From positions 52,689,253-52,753,252 of the forward strand of contig CM051458.1 in NCBI GenBank assembly GCA_028274465.1: a DNA stretch of 64,000 nt. The letters are read 5' to 3'. Position numbers and translations under genes: made by a program. The notes under the pieces were generated by a model, which saw only the letters and a list, made by a program, of their open reading frames with translations, searched no databases and was not told the origin of the DNA. Source of the DNA: Plantago ovata (lineage: Eukaryota; Streptophyta; Magnoliopsida; Lamiales; Plantaginaceae). This document shows positions 1 through 12,152 of this stretch, in pieces (position 1 is the first letter of the stretch; each line of letters opens with the position of its first letter).

Positions 1-546
1 TGGCTGCGGGAAGCACATGATGGGCGACAAAACAAATCTTATAAACTACAGACGGTGGTCTGGAGGTCCAACAATAAGATTTGCAGGTGGAGGCTTTGCA
101 TCTACTAAAGTCTTTGGTTACGTGAAGTTAGGATGCATTACCATAACAGGAGTTCTTTATGCAAAAATCTTAAGTTCAACCTATTCAGCATGAGTCAGTT
201 TGCTGACAAAGGTTACTTCATCAAAATCAAAAGTGATGAGTGCAAACTTATTGACTTTGAGACAAAGAAGGTAATCATGGTTGCTAGAAGATCAGGAGGT
301 CTATACACTGTAGATTCGTCCTCAGCAATCATCGAAAAATGCCTGATCTCAGATCACGAAGGCCTTGCTGAAAATGCATGGTTATGGCATAAAAGAACTA
401 GTCACCTAAACTTCAAGACGCTCAATAAGTTGTCTAAAAAGGCACTTGTAGTTGGATTACCTAAGGTTACTTTTAAGAAGGATGGTGCTTGCACTACATG
501 TCAGCAGGGTAAGCAAACTAAGTCCTCTTTTAAGAACAAGGCAGTA
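1..546 (+). pseudogene. pol: Copia A pol, part 1: protease tail and pre-integrase zinc-binding region
   Basis: The frame starting at base 2 reads the protease-region motif GCGKHMMG, followed by a conserved stretch ending GVLY. A frameshift near 160-170 moves to the frame that carries NLFSMSQ and then the GAG pre-integrase / HHCC zinc region (WLWHKRTSHLNFKTL ... CTTCQQGKQTKSS). Reading stops at 546 because G1 is inserted there; the same protein continues at 6066. This part would process the polyprotein and anchor integrase. It is non-functional here. Confidence 0.85.
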
Positions 547-891
547 TGATGAACGTGTATTTTACACTTTCATTCGAGTCTTTTTCACCAATTTAGCTAT
601 CCTCTATGTTAATTTAGCTTATATTTTAGTGCATTTTATTAGAATAGTGTCACGTTTCCCTTTTCTTTGCATTTTTCAGGTTTTAGGTGAAAAACGTGTT
701 TTTATGGGCAATATTGATGAAGTAGACGAGGTTTTGGTGTTTCGAGGACATTCGTGGAGTATCTAGAAGGTTCCGGATGAGATTTGAGGCCTAGGGGACG
801 AGTTTCAAGGCTTAAAGGTCACTAGAAGGCAAAATCCGAGTCCGAAAAGGAAAAGAAGACTAAAATCTCGCTGAATTAGACCTGGAGCTCC

Positions 892-970
892 CGGGCGGTT
901 CGCCCGGGATGTGGGGCGGTTCGCCCCACGCCAGGCGGTTCGCCCGGCGTCTGGGGCGGTTCGCCCCACG
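892..970. repeat. GC palindrome cluster in G1 U3
   Basis: Four copies of a GGGCGGTTCGCCC-type unit lie head to tail within about 80 bp, each able to form a 5-bp GC stem. The cluster ends about 15 bp upstream of the TATA box. The same arrangement occurs in the 3' LTR (5197-5275) and in the other G elements. Confidence 0.9.
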
Positions 971-983
971 ACTTCCGACAATA

Positions 984-992
984 TTATATATA
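984..992 (+). promoter_or_regulatory. TATA box of G1 5' LTR
   Basis: TTATATATAG followed by TTGCTCC lies directly after the palindrome cluster. The same TATATATAGTTGCTC context recurs in the LTRs of G2, G3 and G4, as expected for the pol II start that divides U3 from R. Confidence 0.7.
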
Positions 993-1757
993 GTTGCTCC
1001 ATTCTCTACGTTTTTATACCTTTTCACATAGTTTTTAGGGACGAATTCTCCAGAGCCTGTTCTGAGAATTCTTAGCATAGGAGACTCTTTTTCTTATCAA
1101 TTTGGAGGATTAAGCATAGCAATTGGACCTCGTTGTTTATCAATTCTTGCTTGTGAGCTAGCAATTCTTCGGAGATTGACAACCTTCGTCGGTAACATTG
1201 TATCTCATGATTTTTCTATTTATATTTATCTCTTTCAACATATTTTTATTCAATCTTGCTTTGATTTCTGTTGATTGCAATTTATCTATGAGTAGCTAAA
1301 TCTATCGTTGGTGATAGTATGTGATTTCTTAGCTAGGGTTCTTGATTATGCATGATTGGCTGTAACGCGATTCAGACTTGACTTATTGCTTTATTTCTTT
1401 GATCTATCCAAGTCCTCTATCTTCGTAGTGTTGAATTGAACGGAACATATTGGACAATTCATGATCTTAGATCTCTATGCAAACGTTCAAGTACTTCATG
1501 CATGATTATCAACCTGATGCTTTGAATGATCATACTATCACTAACTTCCATTATTATTGATAAGAAAATCTGTGCTAAGTCGTTTGTTGAGTTTATAGTT
1601 TAAGTTAAATTTGATAAAGCTAGTTATAGTCCTTAGAGATCGACACTCGAGGTTATTTTACTGCTACACTATGGTTTTCGTTGTAGTTGTGAATTGCCTT
1701 TGGCTAAAAATAAATTTATTTGATTAATTGAGTCTGACAAATTCGGTTTCATCAAAT

Positions 1758-1775
1758 TGGCGCCGTTGTCGGGGA
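1758..1775 (+). promoter_or_regulatory. Primer binding site of G1 (tRNA-Asp type)
   Basis: TGGCGCCGTTGTCGGGGA lies 3 bp after the 5' LTR. It is complementary to the 3' end of plant tRNA-Asp (…CCGGCAACGGCGCCA) with one mismatch. This primer is typical of Athila/Tat-type gypsy elements. Confidence 0.85.
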
Positions 1776-2083
1776 CTATACTCCTTTTTTCTGTTTAGCT
1801 TATTTATATTTTCAGCATTCAGTTCCCTACAGAAGAACAGGCTCTGGGGGTTTGCTCTCAAAAAATTTCACTTTCTTACCCTATTTCTTTCCCCCGATCT
1901 TTTTCAGTAAATTCATCTAATCTGATCTTGGTTACCTTGCATGCTTGTGCTCTCGAAGTTCTTGGTTACATTGTGTTTGTTTGCACTCTTTGTGTTTTTC
2001 TTTGCAAGTTTTTGTTTTTCTTTTGTGGATTCTGCTCCTTGGTTTCTTGTTTCCTCATGTCTAGAAACTAGTCATATGAAAGG

Positions 2084-2992
2084 ATGAGTCAACTTCCGTT
2101 GCCCCGGTATGTGATGCCTCGAGGGCCTTGCATAACATTGGATAACGATTGTAGGAATTATGACTTTGATCCTTCGTACTACTCCATTCTCTCCACGTTT
2201 TCAATGGGTGATGATCCAAGAGGGTTCTTAGACACGTACGAGGAAGGTGTGTTGAGGATACCTCGTGAGAATGAGGAGGGGGTTATTTTATCACATGAGC
2301 AACTTTGTATGAGAGGATTTATGGGAGCCTTGAAAGGGTAAGCTCAAGGATGGCTCAGAATCCCGCCGGAAAAATCGTTGCGCACTTGGGGTGAAGTAAC
2401 CAGCAAGTTTCTGGAACATTGGGATAGGGACTCACCTCCCGGGTCAAGGGCATGGATGTCTCGCTTCAGTACTCAGCCACTAGAAATCGACATTTCCGAT
2501 GAAGAGGAATGTGGAGAAGAATCCATTGATGAAGTCTCCTCACAGCTTAGCTTGGATTCCACGTCCTTACTTGCGGATGTCGAGGTTGTTGGTCAAGAGG
2601 AAGTCGTGGAGGAGGTGATAACTGAATCCATTGCTTCGCTTGAGTCAGAAGGTGATGGCGTGAGTTGTGTTGAGGTCGAGGAGCCAATCTCTGAAGATTT
2701 TGGTGTCTCTGAATCAATTGCGGCAGATACTCTTGATCTTGACTCCTACGTTCTGGTCCATGCACCCACCTATGAGTTCCAAAGGAGTTTTGATCCTCTT
2801 TTCTCTTTTTATTTTCCATCTGATTCCCTTGGTTATTTTTTAGATTTAGTTTTTTTTGGTTTTGTTAATTTTAGTTTTCAAGGAATCATGGACTTGCTTG
2901 AGCAGATACGGAGAGGAGCCAAGGATGGTTCCCAAGATGCGAGGAGTAATGGAACAGATGCACAAGATTCGTTTCCATTTGATAATGGATAA
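2084..2992 (+). pseudogene. gag: G1 gag-like frame with an in-frame stop
   Basis: An ATG at 2084 opens a frame of 303 codons interrupted only by TAA at 2339-2341. The region around the stop, with AQGWLRIPPEKSLRTWGEV just after it, resembles the capsid segment of the G4 gag (SWLSSLPAGSLDTWEKV), so a shortened Gag is likely. The second half is acidic, then enters a T-rich stretch and ends RRGAKDGSQDARSNG. No zinc knuckle or protease motif is present, unlike G2-G4. This is a truncated, degenerate Gag in a parasitic element. Confidence 0.55.
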
Positions 2993-3142
2993 CATTAGTA
3001 GTAATGGTTGCATGTAGTTTAGTTTTATCACTTTCTTTCATTGCATGCATATTTATTTTTCGTGTGTTTTTGGTGATAAAATAGGTTTTAAGATGATAAT
3101 TTTGCGTTTTGGGAGGAAAAAGACGTCTCCAGGAGTCTGGAG

Positions 3143-3263
3143 ATGCCGGGCGAACCGCCCCCAATGTGGGGCGATTCGCCTGGCAAAACCAGGATGCCTG
3201 GGACGTTCTGGATGCCCCCGGCGAATCGCCCCCCACCTGGAGCGATTCGCCCCGGGTGTCCAG
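3143..3263. repeat. Internal GC palindrome cluster of G1
   Basis: Four or five GGGCGAA/TTCGCCC-type palindromes with divergent spacers lie downstream of gag, a second cluster beside the one in U3. The ORFs through it are by-products of GC composition. Confidence 0.85.
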
Positions 3264-4851
3264 AAACCCGGAGGTCCGGATTTTCATTCGGTACCCCATT
3301 TTTCTCCTACTATGCTAAATTATTAATCTTTTTAGTTCTTTTATCGTCCGTTTTGGTTTCTCACGAGTTTCCTTGAGTCATATAGGTTACAGGTACAAGT
3401 TAGCTCTCACCTTAAATCCACTTTCGACGTTCGGGACGAGCGACGACGTTCAGTTTTGGGGGGCGGGGGTTATTGCTGGCTATCTCTATACTTGTTTTGC
3501 TTATGATAAACTCGTGAAACCCTATGTTGGCATTTGCACGTTTACCGCTAATTTCTTAGTATTTAGTTGCATACACTACATTCATTCTAGTCTAGTCTTG
3601 CATGTTTTATGTGGAGTTTATTGCCAAATTTTTTGAAGTTTTTTATTGGGTAGATTAACTAGTTATGACCTTTGACCATGCATTTCATCTCTATGAATTT
3701 GTTTGAGGTTTTTCTCACTTGGCTTGTCACATATATATATGCACTTAGTTAAGCTTGGTAGTCTCGACAACACTTAGTGGTGTTTTCTCTACTGCGGTTC
3801 ACGAAGGCCTTTATAATAGGATGATGCATGTTAGAGTCTTGTGGTTGTTTTTCCGAGTAATTATGTACCTAAGAGGCAACAAGTCTTCACCTTGCTTTGA
3901 GATTGCTAAATGCCTAGGAAGGAGGTAGTGTGAGATTGTGTGATCCTTTGTTTGCAACTTATTCTTTCGAATAGGTTTGGGGAGGGGGTTACGCTATCAT
4001 TAGACTTGTTTTTCGATTTTTGAGTGTTGTGAGTTTGTTTTCCTATTTCGTAAAGTTGTGCTTCAACCTATTCTTTCGAATATGTTTGAGGAGGTCGTTT
4101 GTGAGTCATTGTAATTTCTTTTTCGTTGTGCTACTGCTGGCTATATATATATATAAAAAAAAAAAAAAAGAAGGAAGGAAAAGTTCCAGGAAAAAGAAAA
4201 ATCTAGAAAAGAAAAAAAAGAGAGACCCAAAAAAAAAAAAAAAGGTCCAAAGAAAGCCAAAAAGCAGTTTAGCAAAGTGTTTGTCTCGTTTTTCAATTCT
4301 TGCAATGTTCGTAATCGAGTTGTAATTTTTTGTCTTTTGATTGTTTGAGTGTCATCTGTTCTAGACCACCCTCGTCCTGCCATTCAGGAAGTGGTGATTA
4401 GTTTATGACTTTGCTTGAGAGATGGGTAGAATAGGGGAGTGTGAACTTTTAGGGAACCCTCCTTCGTTTGATGAGATCCAGTATTGGTTCGACCTCTTTG
4501 AGGAAAAGTCTTAACTTGGTGAACAACAGTAAGTCCTCAGTTTCATAGGCACGGGACAACCATTCGTATTTTAACATGTTTCATTACGTCGTCACTGACT
4601 AGGTCAAGGTAGAGAATGTTACGAGAGACTATCTTGTTTAACATAGTGCATATGTGAATGTGTATGAGTCAATCGAGGTATTCTTCAACCAATATCCATG
4701 TTATGATTTGTATGGTCTTTGTTCATAAGTTTTTAATAGGTTCAATAGATTAGTTCATTTCATTTGGCATGAGACTCCATTTTGCATTGGTTTTTTGCAT
4801 TAGAGTCTAGCTAGTTGCTTGAAGACAAGCAAAAGTTCGGTTTGGGGAGTT
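3264..4851 (+). other. G1 3' non-coding region with hairpins, purine tract and PPT
   Basis: No gene is visible. From about 3640 the sequence is shared with G2, G3 and G4. It contains two copies of a hairpin-like motif close to CCTATTCTTTCGAATAGG (about 3958 and 4066), the first followed by GGGGAGGGGG, and an A/G-rich tract at 4154-4253. It ends with a polypurine tract (TTTGGGGAGT, 4841-4850) that would prime plus-strand synthesis at the 3' LTR. Confidence 0.8.
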
Positions 4852-6060
4852 TGATGAACGTGTATTTTACACTTTCATTCAAGTCTTTTTCACCAATTTA
4901 GCTATCCTCTATGTTAATTTAGCTTATATTTTAGTGCATTTTATTAGAATAGTGTCACGTTTCCCTTTTCTTTGCATTTTTCAGGTTTTAGGTGAAAAAC
5001 GTGTTTTTATGGGAAATATTGATGAAGTAGACGAGGTTTTGGTGTTTCGAGGACATTCGTGGAGTATCTAGAAGGTTCCGGATGAGATTTGAGGCCTAGG
5101 GGACGAGTTTCAAGGCTTAAAGGTCACTAGAAGGCAAAATCCGAGTCTGAAAAGGAAAAGAAGACTAAAATCTCGCTGAATTAGACCTGGAGCTCCCGGG
5201 CGGTTCACCCGAGATGTGCGGCGGTTCACCCCACGCCAGGCGGTTCGCCCGGCGTCTGGGGCGGTTCGCCCCACGACTTCCGACAACATTATATATAGTT
5301 GCTCCATTCTCTACGTTTTTAATACCTTTTCACATAGTTTTTAGGGACGAATTCTCCTGAGCCTGTTCTGGGAATTCTTAGCATAAGAGACTGTTTTTCT
5401 TATCAATTTGGAGGATTAAGCATAGCAATTGGACCTCGTTGTTTATCAATTCTTGCTTGTGAGCTAGCAATTCTTCAGAGATTGACAACCTTCGTCGGTA
5501 ACATTGTATCTCACGATTTTTCTATTTATATTTATCTCTTTCAACATATTTTTATTCAATCTTGCTTTGATTTCTGTTGATTGCAATTTATCTATGAGTA
5601 GCTAAATCTATCGTTGGTGATAGTATGTGATTTCTTAGCTAGGGTTCTTGATTATGCATGATTGGTTGTAACGCGATTCAGACTTGACTTATTGCTTTAT
5701 TTCTTTGATCTATCTAAGCCTTCTATCTTCGTAGTGTTGAATTGAACGGAACACATTGGACAATTCATGATCTTAGATATCTATGCAAACGTTCAAGTAC
5801 TTCATGCATGATTATCAACCTGATGCTTTGAATGATCATACTATCACTAACTTGCATTATTATTGATAAGAAAATATGTGCTAAGTCGTTTGTTGAGTTT
5901 ATAGTTTAAGTTAAATTTGATAAAGCTAGTTATAGTCCTTAGAGATCGACACTCGAGGTTACTTTACTGCTACACTACGATTTTCGTTGTAGTTGTGAAT
6001 TGTCTTTGGCTAAAAACAAATTTATTTGATTAATTGAGTCTGAAAAATTCGGTTTCATCA
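4852..6060 (+). repeat. G1 3' LTR
   Basis: 1209 bp, nearly identical to 547-1754, with the same palindromes (5197-5275) and TATA box (about 5289). It ends TTCATCA, followed by the right TSD CAGTA. Confidence 0.95.
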
Positions 6061-8836
6061 CAGTACCATCAACTACAAAACCTTTACAACTCTTGCACAT
6101 GGACTTTTTTGAATCATCTTCAACAAGCTATGTTGGCAAGAAGTATGGTCTGGTAGTGGTGGATGATTATTCAAGATTCACTTGGGTAATTTTTATCAAA
6201 CAAAAGTCTGAAACAAGGATTGAAATACCTAACTTGCTGAACAAGCTTGAAGTCATGAAAAATGACAAGGTAAAAATCATCAGAATAGACCATGGTACTG
6301 AGTTTGTAAACAAGTACATAACTGAGTATTGCACTTCTAAAGGCATACAACATCAGTTATCCGCAGTAAGGACACCTCAACAAAATGGTGTTGCTGAAAG
6401 GTAGAATCGTACCCTTAAGGAAGCAGTTAGAACCATGCTTGCTGACACAGAAATAAGTGAAGCTTATTGGGTTGAAGTGATTAACACTGCTTACTATACT
6501 CAAAATAGATGCTTGATAACTAAGGAGTACAACAAAACTCCCTATGAGCTATTTGTTGGAAGACCTCCTAACATTACTCATCTAAGAGTATTTGGTTTTG
6601 TTCTTAACAATGGTAGTGAATATCTAAGAACATTTCAACCAAAGGCAGATGAAGCGATATTTATTGGTTACTCCTTGCATAGCAAAGCTTATAGAGTTTA
6701 CAACAAAAAGGCACAAAAGATTGAAGAATTTGTGCATGTTGTATTCTATGAAAAGAAACAAGGAGTTCCTACTGAAGAAGAAATATCTGAATGTATGAAA
6801 AAGCTACTCATACACGAGCGAAGAACTGAACCTAAAGCTTGAAATGTCAAGATCACTGAACTTAATGATGATTCTGACAATGACATGCTATCACCAAGTC
6901 AAGTCAAGATAAATATAGTTCATGATAAGGAATTCCCAGCTAAAGATGCAGTTGCTCCAGATGTTGCTGAAACAATGCAACTTCCTGTGTCTACTGAAGA
7001 GTTGCCACAAACAAGCAATACTGAACAAGTAGTTGCTGATGAACCTATATCAGTGGAGACACAACCTGAAACCAGTAGTGCTGAACAAGCACGTGCGGAA
7101 GAGTCACATGCTGAAATGCATACATGTCCAGATCCAAAGAACAAACGCGTTAATATTTGGATTAGAGATCATCCCTCTAAGGATATGATTGGTGATATTG
7201 ACAAACGACGAGTGACTAGATCCAAAGTTTCTATTAACAAAGACGTTGCTGAAGAAGCAATGGTAATTGAAGTAGAAGCACTATTCTCTTGTTTTGTATC
7301 TGAAATTGAACCTAAAACCATGAAGAAGCTTTAAAGCATTCCGAATGGATCAAGGCAATGCAAGAAGAACTGGATCAATTTGAAAGGAACAAAGTCTGGA
7401 AACTTGTACCCCTTGCTGAAGGAAAGAAAACAATTGGTACTAAGTGGGTGTTCAGAAACAAGCTGAGTGAGTCTGTTGAAGTAACAAGAAATAAAGCACG
7501 TTTAGTTGCTCAAGGTTACTGTCAGAATGAAGGATTGGACTGTGATGAGTCTTATGCACCAGTTGCAAGATTGGATGCAATTAGACTTTTCTTGGCCTTT
7601 GATGCTCATAACGACTTTATAGTTTACCAAATGGATGTTAAAAGTGCATTTTTAAATGGTGAACTTGCTGAAGAAGTCTATCTAGAATAACCCCCTGGCT
7701 TTGAACTTCCTTCAGAAACCAAGATGGTATACAAGCTTCAGAAAGTTGTACATGGTCTAAAGCAAGCACCAAGAGCTTGGTATGACACCTTAGCTAGGTT
7801 CTTGCTGGACAATGGTTTCAAGAAGGGTGAGGTTGATAAAACCTTGTTTACCAAAAATCATGATGGTAAATTACTTTTAGTCCAGATTTATGTGGATGAC
7901 ATAATATTTGGTTCTAAAGACAAGCAACTTTGTGATGATTTTGCCAAACTCATGACAAACAAGTTTGAAATGAGTATGATGGGAAAATTGAATTATTTCC
8001 TAGGATTGCAAGTCAAGCAACTCAAAGATGTAATATTCATAAATCAAGCAAAGTATGCAAAGGAAATGCTCATAAAATTCAGGATCAAAGAAGATGAAAA
8101 ACCTGAAAATATCCCTATGAGTGCTGGTACCAAAATGGGCTATACTAAAACATACAAATGTGTTGATGAACACAAGTATAGGAAGCTCATTGGTTCCTTG
8201 CTGTATTTAACAGCAAGTAGACCTGACATTCAATATGTTCTTTGTGTGTGTGCAAGATTTCAATCTGATCCTAGAGAATCACACTAGAAGAAAGCAATTA
8301 AAATACTGAAATATGTCAAAGGTACTGTCAATATTGGATTATGGTATCCAAAAGATTCTGGTTTGTCACTGGTTGGCTACTCAGATGCTGATCATGGAGG
8401 CTATAGACTTGACAGAAAGAGTACCTCTGGAACATGTCAGTTCCTAGGAACAAGACTAATTTCATGGTTCACCAAGAAGCAAACTTGTGTGGCAAATTCT
8501 TCCACAGAATCTGAATATATTGCAGCAGGTTGTTGCATTGCCCAAATCCTATGGATTCAGCAACAATTAAGGGATTATGGTATCTTTGAAAAGAAGACTC
8601 CAATCTTCTGTGATAATACAAGTGCTATTGCCATCACACAAAATGCAAAGTTCCATTCAAGAACTAAGCGCATTGATATTAGACATCACTTCATAAGAGA
8701 CCATGTTGAGAAATAAGATATTGAGGTAATTCAGGTAGGTACCGATGATCAGCTTGCTGACATCTTTACCAAACCACTGCCTGATAATAGGTTCTCAATC
8801 CTAAGGTACAAACTTGGGTTATTGGAACTTGCCTAA
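6061..8836 (+). pseudogene. pol: Copia A pol, part 2: integrase, reverse transcriptase, RNase H
   Basis: After the TSD the integrase core continues, with HMDFFES, DDYSRF, IDHGTEF and PQQNGVAER supplying the D,D,E positions. Reverse transcriptase follows ([42 protein letters not shown]), then RNase H (YSDADHGG, STESEYIAAG, DNTSAIAITQN). Stops or frameshifts break it near 6404, 6841, 7334, 7690, 8287 and 8716. The motif order is that of Ty1/copia, with integrase before reverse transcriptase. It is clearly inactive. Confidence 0.93.
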
Positions 8837-8859
8837 TATATCTTGGAAACATACTACAA

Positions 8860-9260
8860 GGTTGCTGAAATGGGCATTCATCAAGGAATAAATATGCATG
8901 ATATAAAACTTGTAGTATACCCCCAATAAATAGTAATTCAGCACGAGATATAATCCTTGATTTTGTTAAAAGATTCAGCTGATTACTAAAGTTTGCTAAA
9001 ACAGGCATTCAGAAAACAAAGGAAATTTTGCAACCTAATATTTGTTAAGGAAACTTGTTTGCTTAAATACTGAAACGGGCACTCAGTATTAAAAAGGAAT
9101 CAAAGATTGTTGAAACAGGCATTCAGACAATCTCGGAAGGAACTGAGACGGGAACTCAGCAAAGTAAATGCATACTCGCATAACTACACTATATTGTCTC
9201 AATCAAAAGATGTATTTGCTGAGACAAGAACTCAGAAATACAAATGATTATCAAAAGAAA
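8860..9260 (+). repeat. Palindromic spacer repeats between copia A pol and aORF
   Basis: At least five units of the form CTGAAAYGGGCATTCAG or CTGAGACGGGAACTCAG, each an inverted repeat around a short GGG/AGG core, are spread over about 400 bp. The equivalent spacer in copia B (32920-33300) carries the same kind of units with different flanks. Sireviruses are known for repeated polypurine-like motifs in this interval; whether these are those motifs is inference. Confidence 0.7.
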
Positions 9261-9615
9261 AGAGATAATTAATTAACGGGGCATTTCAGCAAACACAAAG
9301 ATCAAAAGCATTTTGATACATTTTGATAAAATGTTTGGTTGATTTATGATCCCTTGATTAAAAAGAAGTAATTATTTTGATGTTTTTTGCACAGATAAAC
9401 TAAAAAGACATTGAGTGCTTATTAGTTAATCTGGTTCGTTGATTTTAAGCAAGATGCTTATCCAACGGTACATTTTGTGAGAATTGACACGATCTGACAG
9501 TTACTCGCTAGTGGGCCACTATGCATTTATTACGCGTGCACCTTCCAAACAACTGTATCCCTGTTTTTACCTTGCTGAGATCTTAAATCAATTAAGACTC
9601 TCAAACAACAAAGTA

Positions 9616-9625
9616 CTATATAAAG
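9616..9625 (+). promoter_or_regulatory. Internal TATA-like box upstream of copia A aORF
   Basis: CTATATAAAG lies about 170 bp upstream of the aORF ATG. Copia B has the same CTATATAAAGA box 142 bp upstream of its aORF ATG, inside otherwise diverged sequence. This suggests a separate transcript for the aORF. Confidence 0.45.
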
Positions 9626-11849
9626 AGGAGTCTGTTCATAAGACAAAAGCTTTTACAGACTCCGACAAAAAACATTGCCATTTCAAGCACAAACAAACCT
9701 ATGAGTTCTTCTGCAACTCTCCGGTCACAACTTGCTTTTGCATAAGTTTACTGTTCCGATTTCCTTGTCCCTATATATATAAGTGAAGATGGCTCCCAAA
9801 AGATCATCTAGCTCTGCCCCAAAAGACCCAAAAACTTCCAAGTCCCAAAAATCGTAAAGCTCCTCTTTTGCACCTGTTACAACACAACAAGCACCCACAA
9901 TTGTGAACAACAGACTTTCACAATCACCCATGGATGGAACTTATCTAGACACTGAAAAGTGTAAAGGTAAGATGCAATGGGGTGCTTCTGCCCTAAGAGA
10001 ACACATGAATGTTCTCTCGGAAGAAGGAAACGCCGTACAAGAAGCGGTGGATTTATTGGAAAGAAATGAACTGATGAAATTCATCAGCGCCCCACCTACT
10101 TTCTTGAGCACCATTGATTTGCTTGAGTTTTACAACAATGCAGTTGTAAACACTGTCACTACAAATGGTGTCACTGAAAAAGTGATTACCACTAGTGTTC
10201 AGTCTAAGCAAGTCGTCCTGATATGACATTGTAGCTCACTTTGACCTTCCAGTCACTGGAGAATTTGAAGAGGTGACTGATGATACATAGACCCTTGCTA
10301 ACTTCTATGCTAAAGTTAGAAATCCTGAACCAATCAATGGGGTAGAGGCACCTGCAAAGTTCAACAGAGTGGATGTCAAAAGAAAACACCTAATTGAATC
10401 ACTCAGATTAGTGTGCCTCTTTCTAATTAGAGTAGTAGACTCTCAAGTTGGTGGAATAGACCAAATAGGGCTGAAAAGATGGCCCTTACTGAGAATTATC
10501 TTCAACAATGTTAAAACTGAGCTGAATTGGGCCAAGTTCATTTTTCACAAACTTGTGGAAAATGCTGAAAAATTTAAGTTTTCGGTTGAGGATAATCTGG
10601 TTAGCCCAACTGAGAATGTCTCTTACAGACTAAAGCTGTGCTACCTCTTGCAGAAGATGGATTTTATCTTTAGGGAAAATCTCCTGTAGAATCCATGTGG
10701 ATGCTAGGAAAGCATACCACTGAACTGAAAGCTAAGAAATCTCAAGCTATTCCTGCACCAGCACACTCAGTAGTTGGCTCAAGAAAGAGGAAAACCTCTA
10801 CAAAAGCTCATCTTGCTGACACAGCAACCCCTGCTGATGTTAGTAAGACCTCCAAGAAAAAGAAGGTTGCTGATAAAGCAACTTCTTCAGCGCAGAGTCC
10901 AACTCATCAAGATGAGGCTGCTGAGAAGAAGAAGGAGAAGGAGATTGATACCTCTTCTTCCGTCCATACTACGGCAACTAGCAGAGTTACAAGGAAGACT
11001 ATTGAAAATGCAGCACCAGTCACAGCTGAAAGTGTTGTTGATCAGACAACTGATGTCTTAGCTGCAGTTGTTAAAGCGGGAAAGACTAAGGCTAAGAGAA
11101 CCAAGAAAACTACTAGAAAGCAAGTAGCCCCAATCCCTTTAGTAGATAATCACTCATCTTCTGAAGAAATTCCTGACACACCAGAGGACCACAAGCTCAC
11201 TAAAAGGGCAAGAAAAAGGCAATCTAGTGATACAGCTGAAAAAGCTCTTCAGAGCAGTGGAAATGCAAACCCTGCTGAAGACAAAGATGATACTGAGTCA
11301 GCAAACACTCAGGAACTACAAGTCCCTCCTCTTTATGAGGAAACAATGGCTACACAAAGTGATGTGGGAGCAGACTTGTTAAAGGTTGCTGATGCAGCAA
11401 CAAAAGGAAAGTTAACTGATGCTGGAAAAGCAACCAGTCTTGAAAAAGATGTTGCTGAAACATGAACTGAGAAAGAGAGTGTGCTTGCTGACACTCATCT
11501 AGAAGGACAATCCGCCGACGCACACAAAGCTACTGAGGATGAAATGAGTGAGGCAGCCTTCATAGATCCTGACCAACAAGTACAAGATGTGCTCAAATAT
11601 CTACAAGTAGATATGGATCAAGAAGTGCAAGAGAGATCAGATGTCTTTGTGCCATTGTTCATGACCGAAAAAGAGCTAAACGATCAAAGTTCTTCAACTC
11701 AACTTGTTTCCTCTAAAATAAGGGAGAATGCAGAACAAGCATCTCAACTAGAGCAAACTAAGAAGTCTGCTGAGGAAGAGATCCAAAGAAATGACGAAGA
11801 AGCTGATACTTCAGCAAGGATCGAATCTACTACTGCTGAACCTCAGCAG

Positions 11850-11909
11850 GTAGTTGAATCAAATAATCTGTCTTTGTCATTATCTTTAGCTAACTCAAAT
11901 TCTTTTCAG
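11850..11909 (+). other. Mini-intron-like segment 1 in copia A aORF
   Basis: 60 bp, TCAGCAG^GTAGTT ... TTTTCAG^ACTTCTC. The flanking coding sequence aligns with copia B 35870-35960, but the inside differs in sequence and length (60 versus 75 bp). Confidence 0.55.
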
Positions 11910-11984
11910 ACTTCTCAAGAGACGGATACAAGAAAGAAACATGCTGAAGCTTCTATATCAGAACCAATTACTCATGTTCAGCAG

Positions 11985-12056
11985 GTAGAAATTGTTTTTG
12001 ATAAATTAACTGAGTTTCATAAGTTAGTACTTGTATCTCATGTGTTATTATTACAG
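11985..12056 (+). other. Mini-intron-like segment 2 in copia A aORF
   Basis: 72 bp, TTCAGCAG^GTAGAA ... TATTACAG^GAACTT. It matches the position and length of the copia B segment at 36023-36094. Confidence 0.55.
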
Positions 12057-12152
12057 GAACTTGCAAATCAGGATGCTACTCAAGGTCCTGAAGAGATGAT
12101 TATAGAAACAGCACAACCAATTGTGCAACATGAGCCTGCTTCTTGTCAGCAG

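Larger units (their letters stand above)
547..1754 (+). repeat. G1 5' LTR
   Basis: 1208 bp, beginning TGATGAACG and ending GGTTTCATCA just before the primer site. It matches the 3' LTR at 4852-6060 with few substitutions, so G1 is younger than the heavily mutated copia A. U3 contains four GC palindromes (about 892-970) immediately upstream of a TATA box (984-992). The short ORFs inside, on both strands, are not genes. Confidence 0.95.
547..6060 (+). mobile_element. G1: complete non-autonomous gypsy-type LTR retrotransposon, TSD CAGTA
   Basis: The element starts TGATGAACG and ends TTTCATCA (7-bp terminal inverted repeat TGATGAA/TTCATCA). It is flanked by CAGTA at 542-546 and 6061-6065. Two LTRs of about 1.2 kb flank a 3.1 kb interior with a tRNA-Asp-type primer site, a short broken gag-like frame, a palindrome cluster, a long non-coding 3' region and a polypurine tract. 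No protease, reverse transcriptase or integrase frame is present, so movement required another element's proteins. LTR style and primer site resemble the Athila/Tat side of Ty3/gypsy (inference). It interrupts copia A between pre-integrase and integrase core. Confidence 0.92.

Noticed and set aside
892-970. Regular palindromic repeats as a possible CRISPR array
   Set aside because: Units are about 13 bp with 5-12 bp irregular spacers inside LTRs of a plant retrotransposon; no spacer uniformity and no cas genes.
4146-4260. Lysine- or phenylalanine-rich ORFs over the A/G tracts (also 16822-17182, 41306-41588, 52306-52655)
   Set aside because: They are read from a conserved low-complexity purine tract in the non-coding part of the G elements; frame and length differ in each copy.
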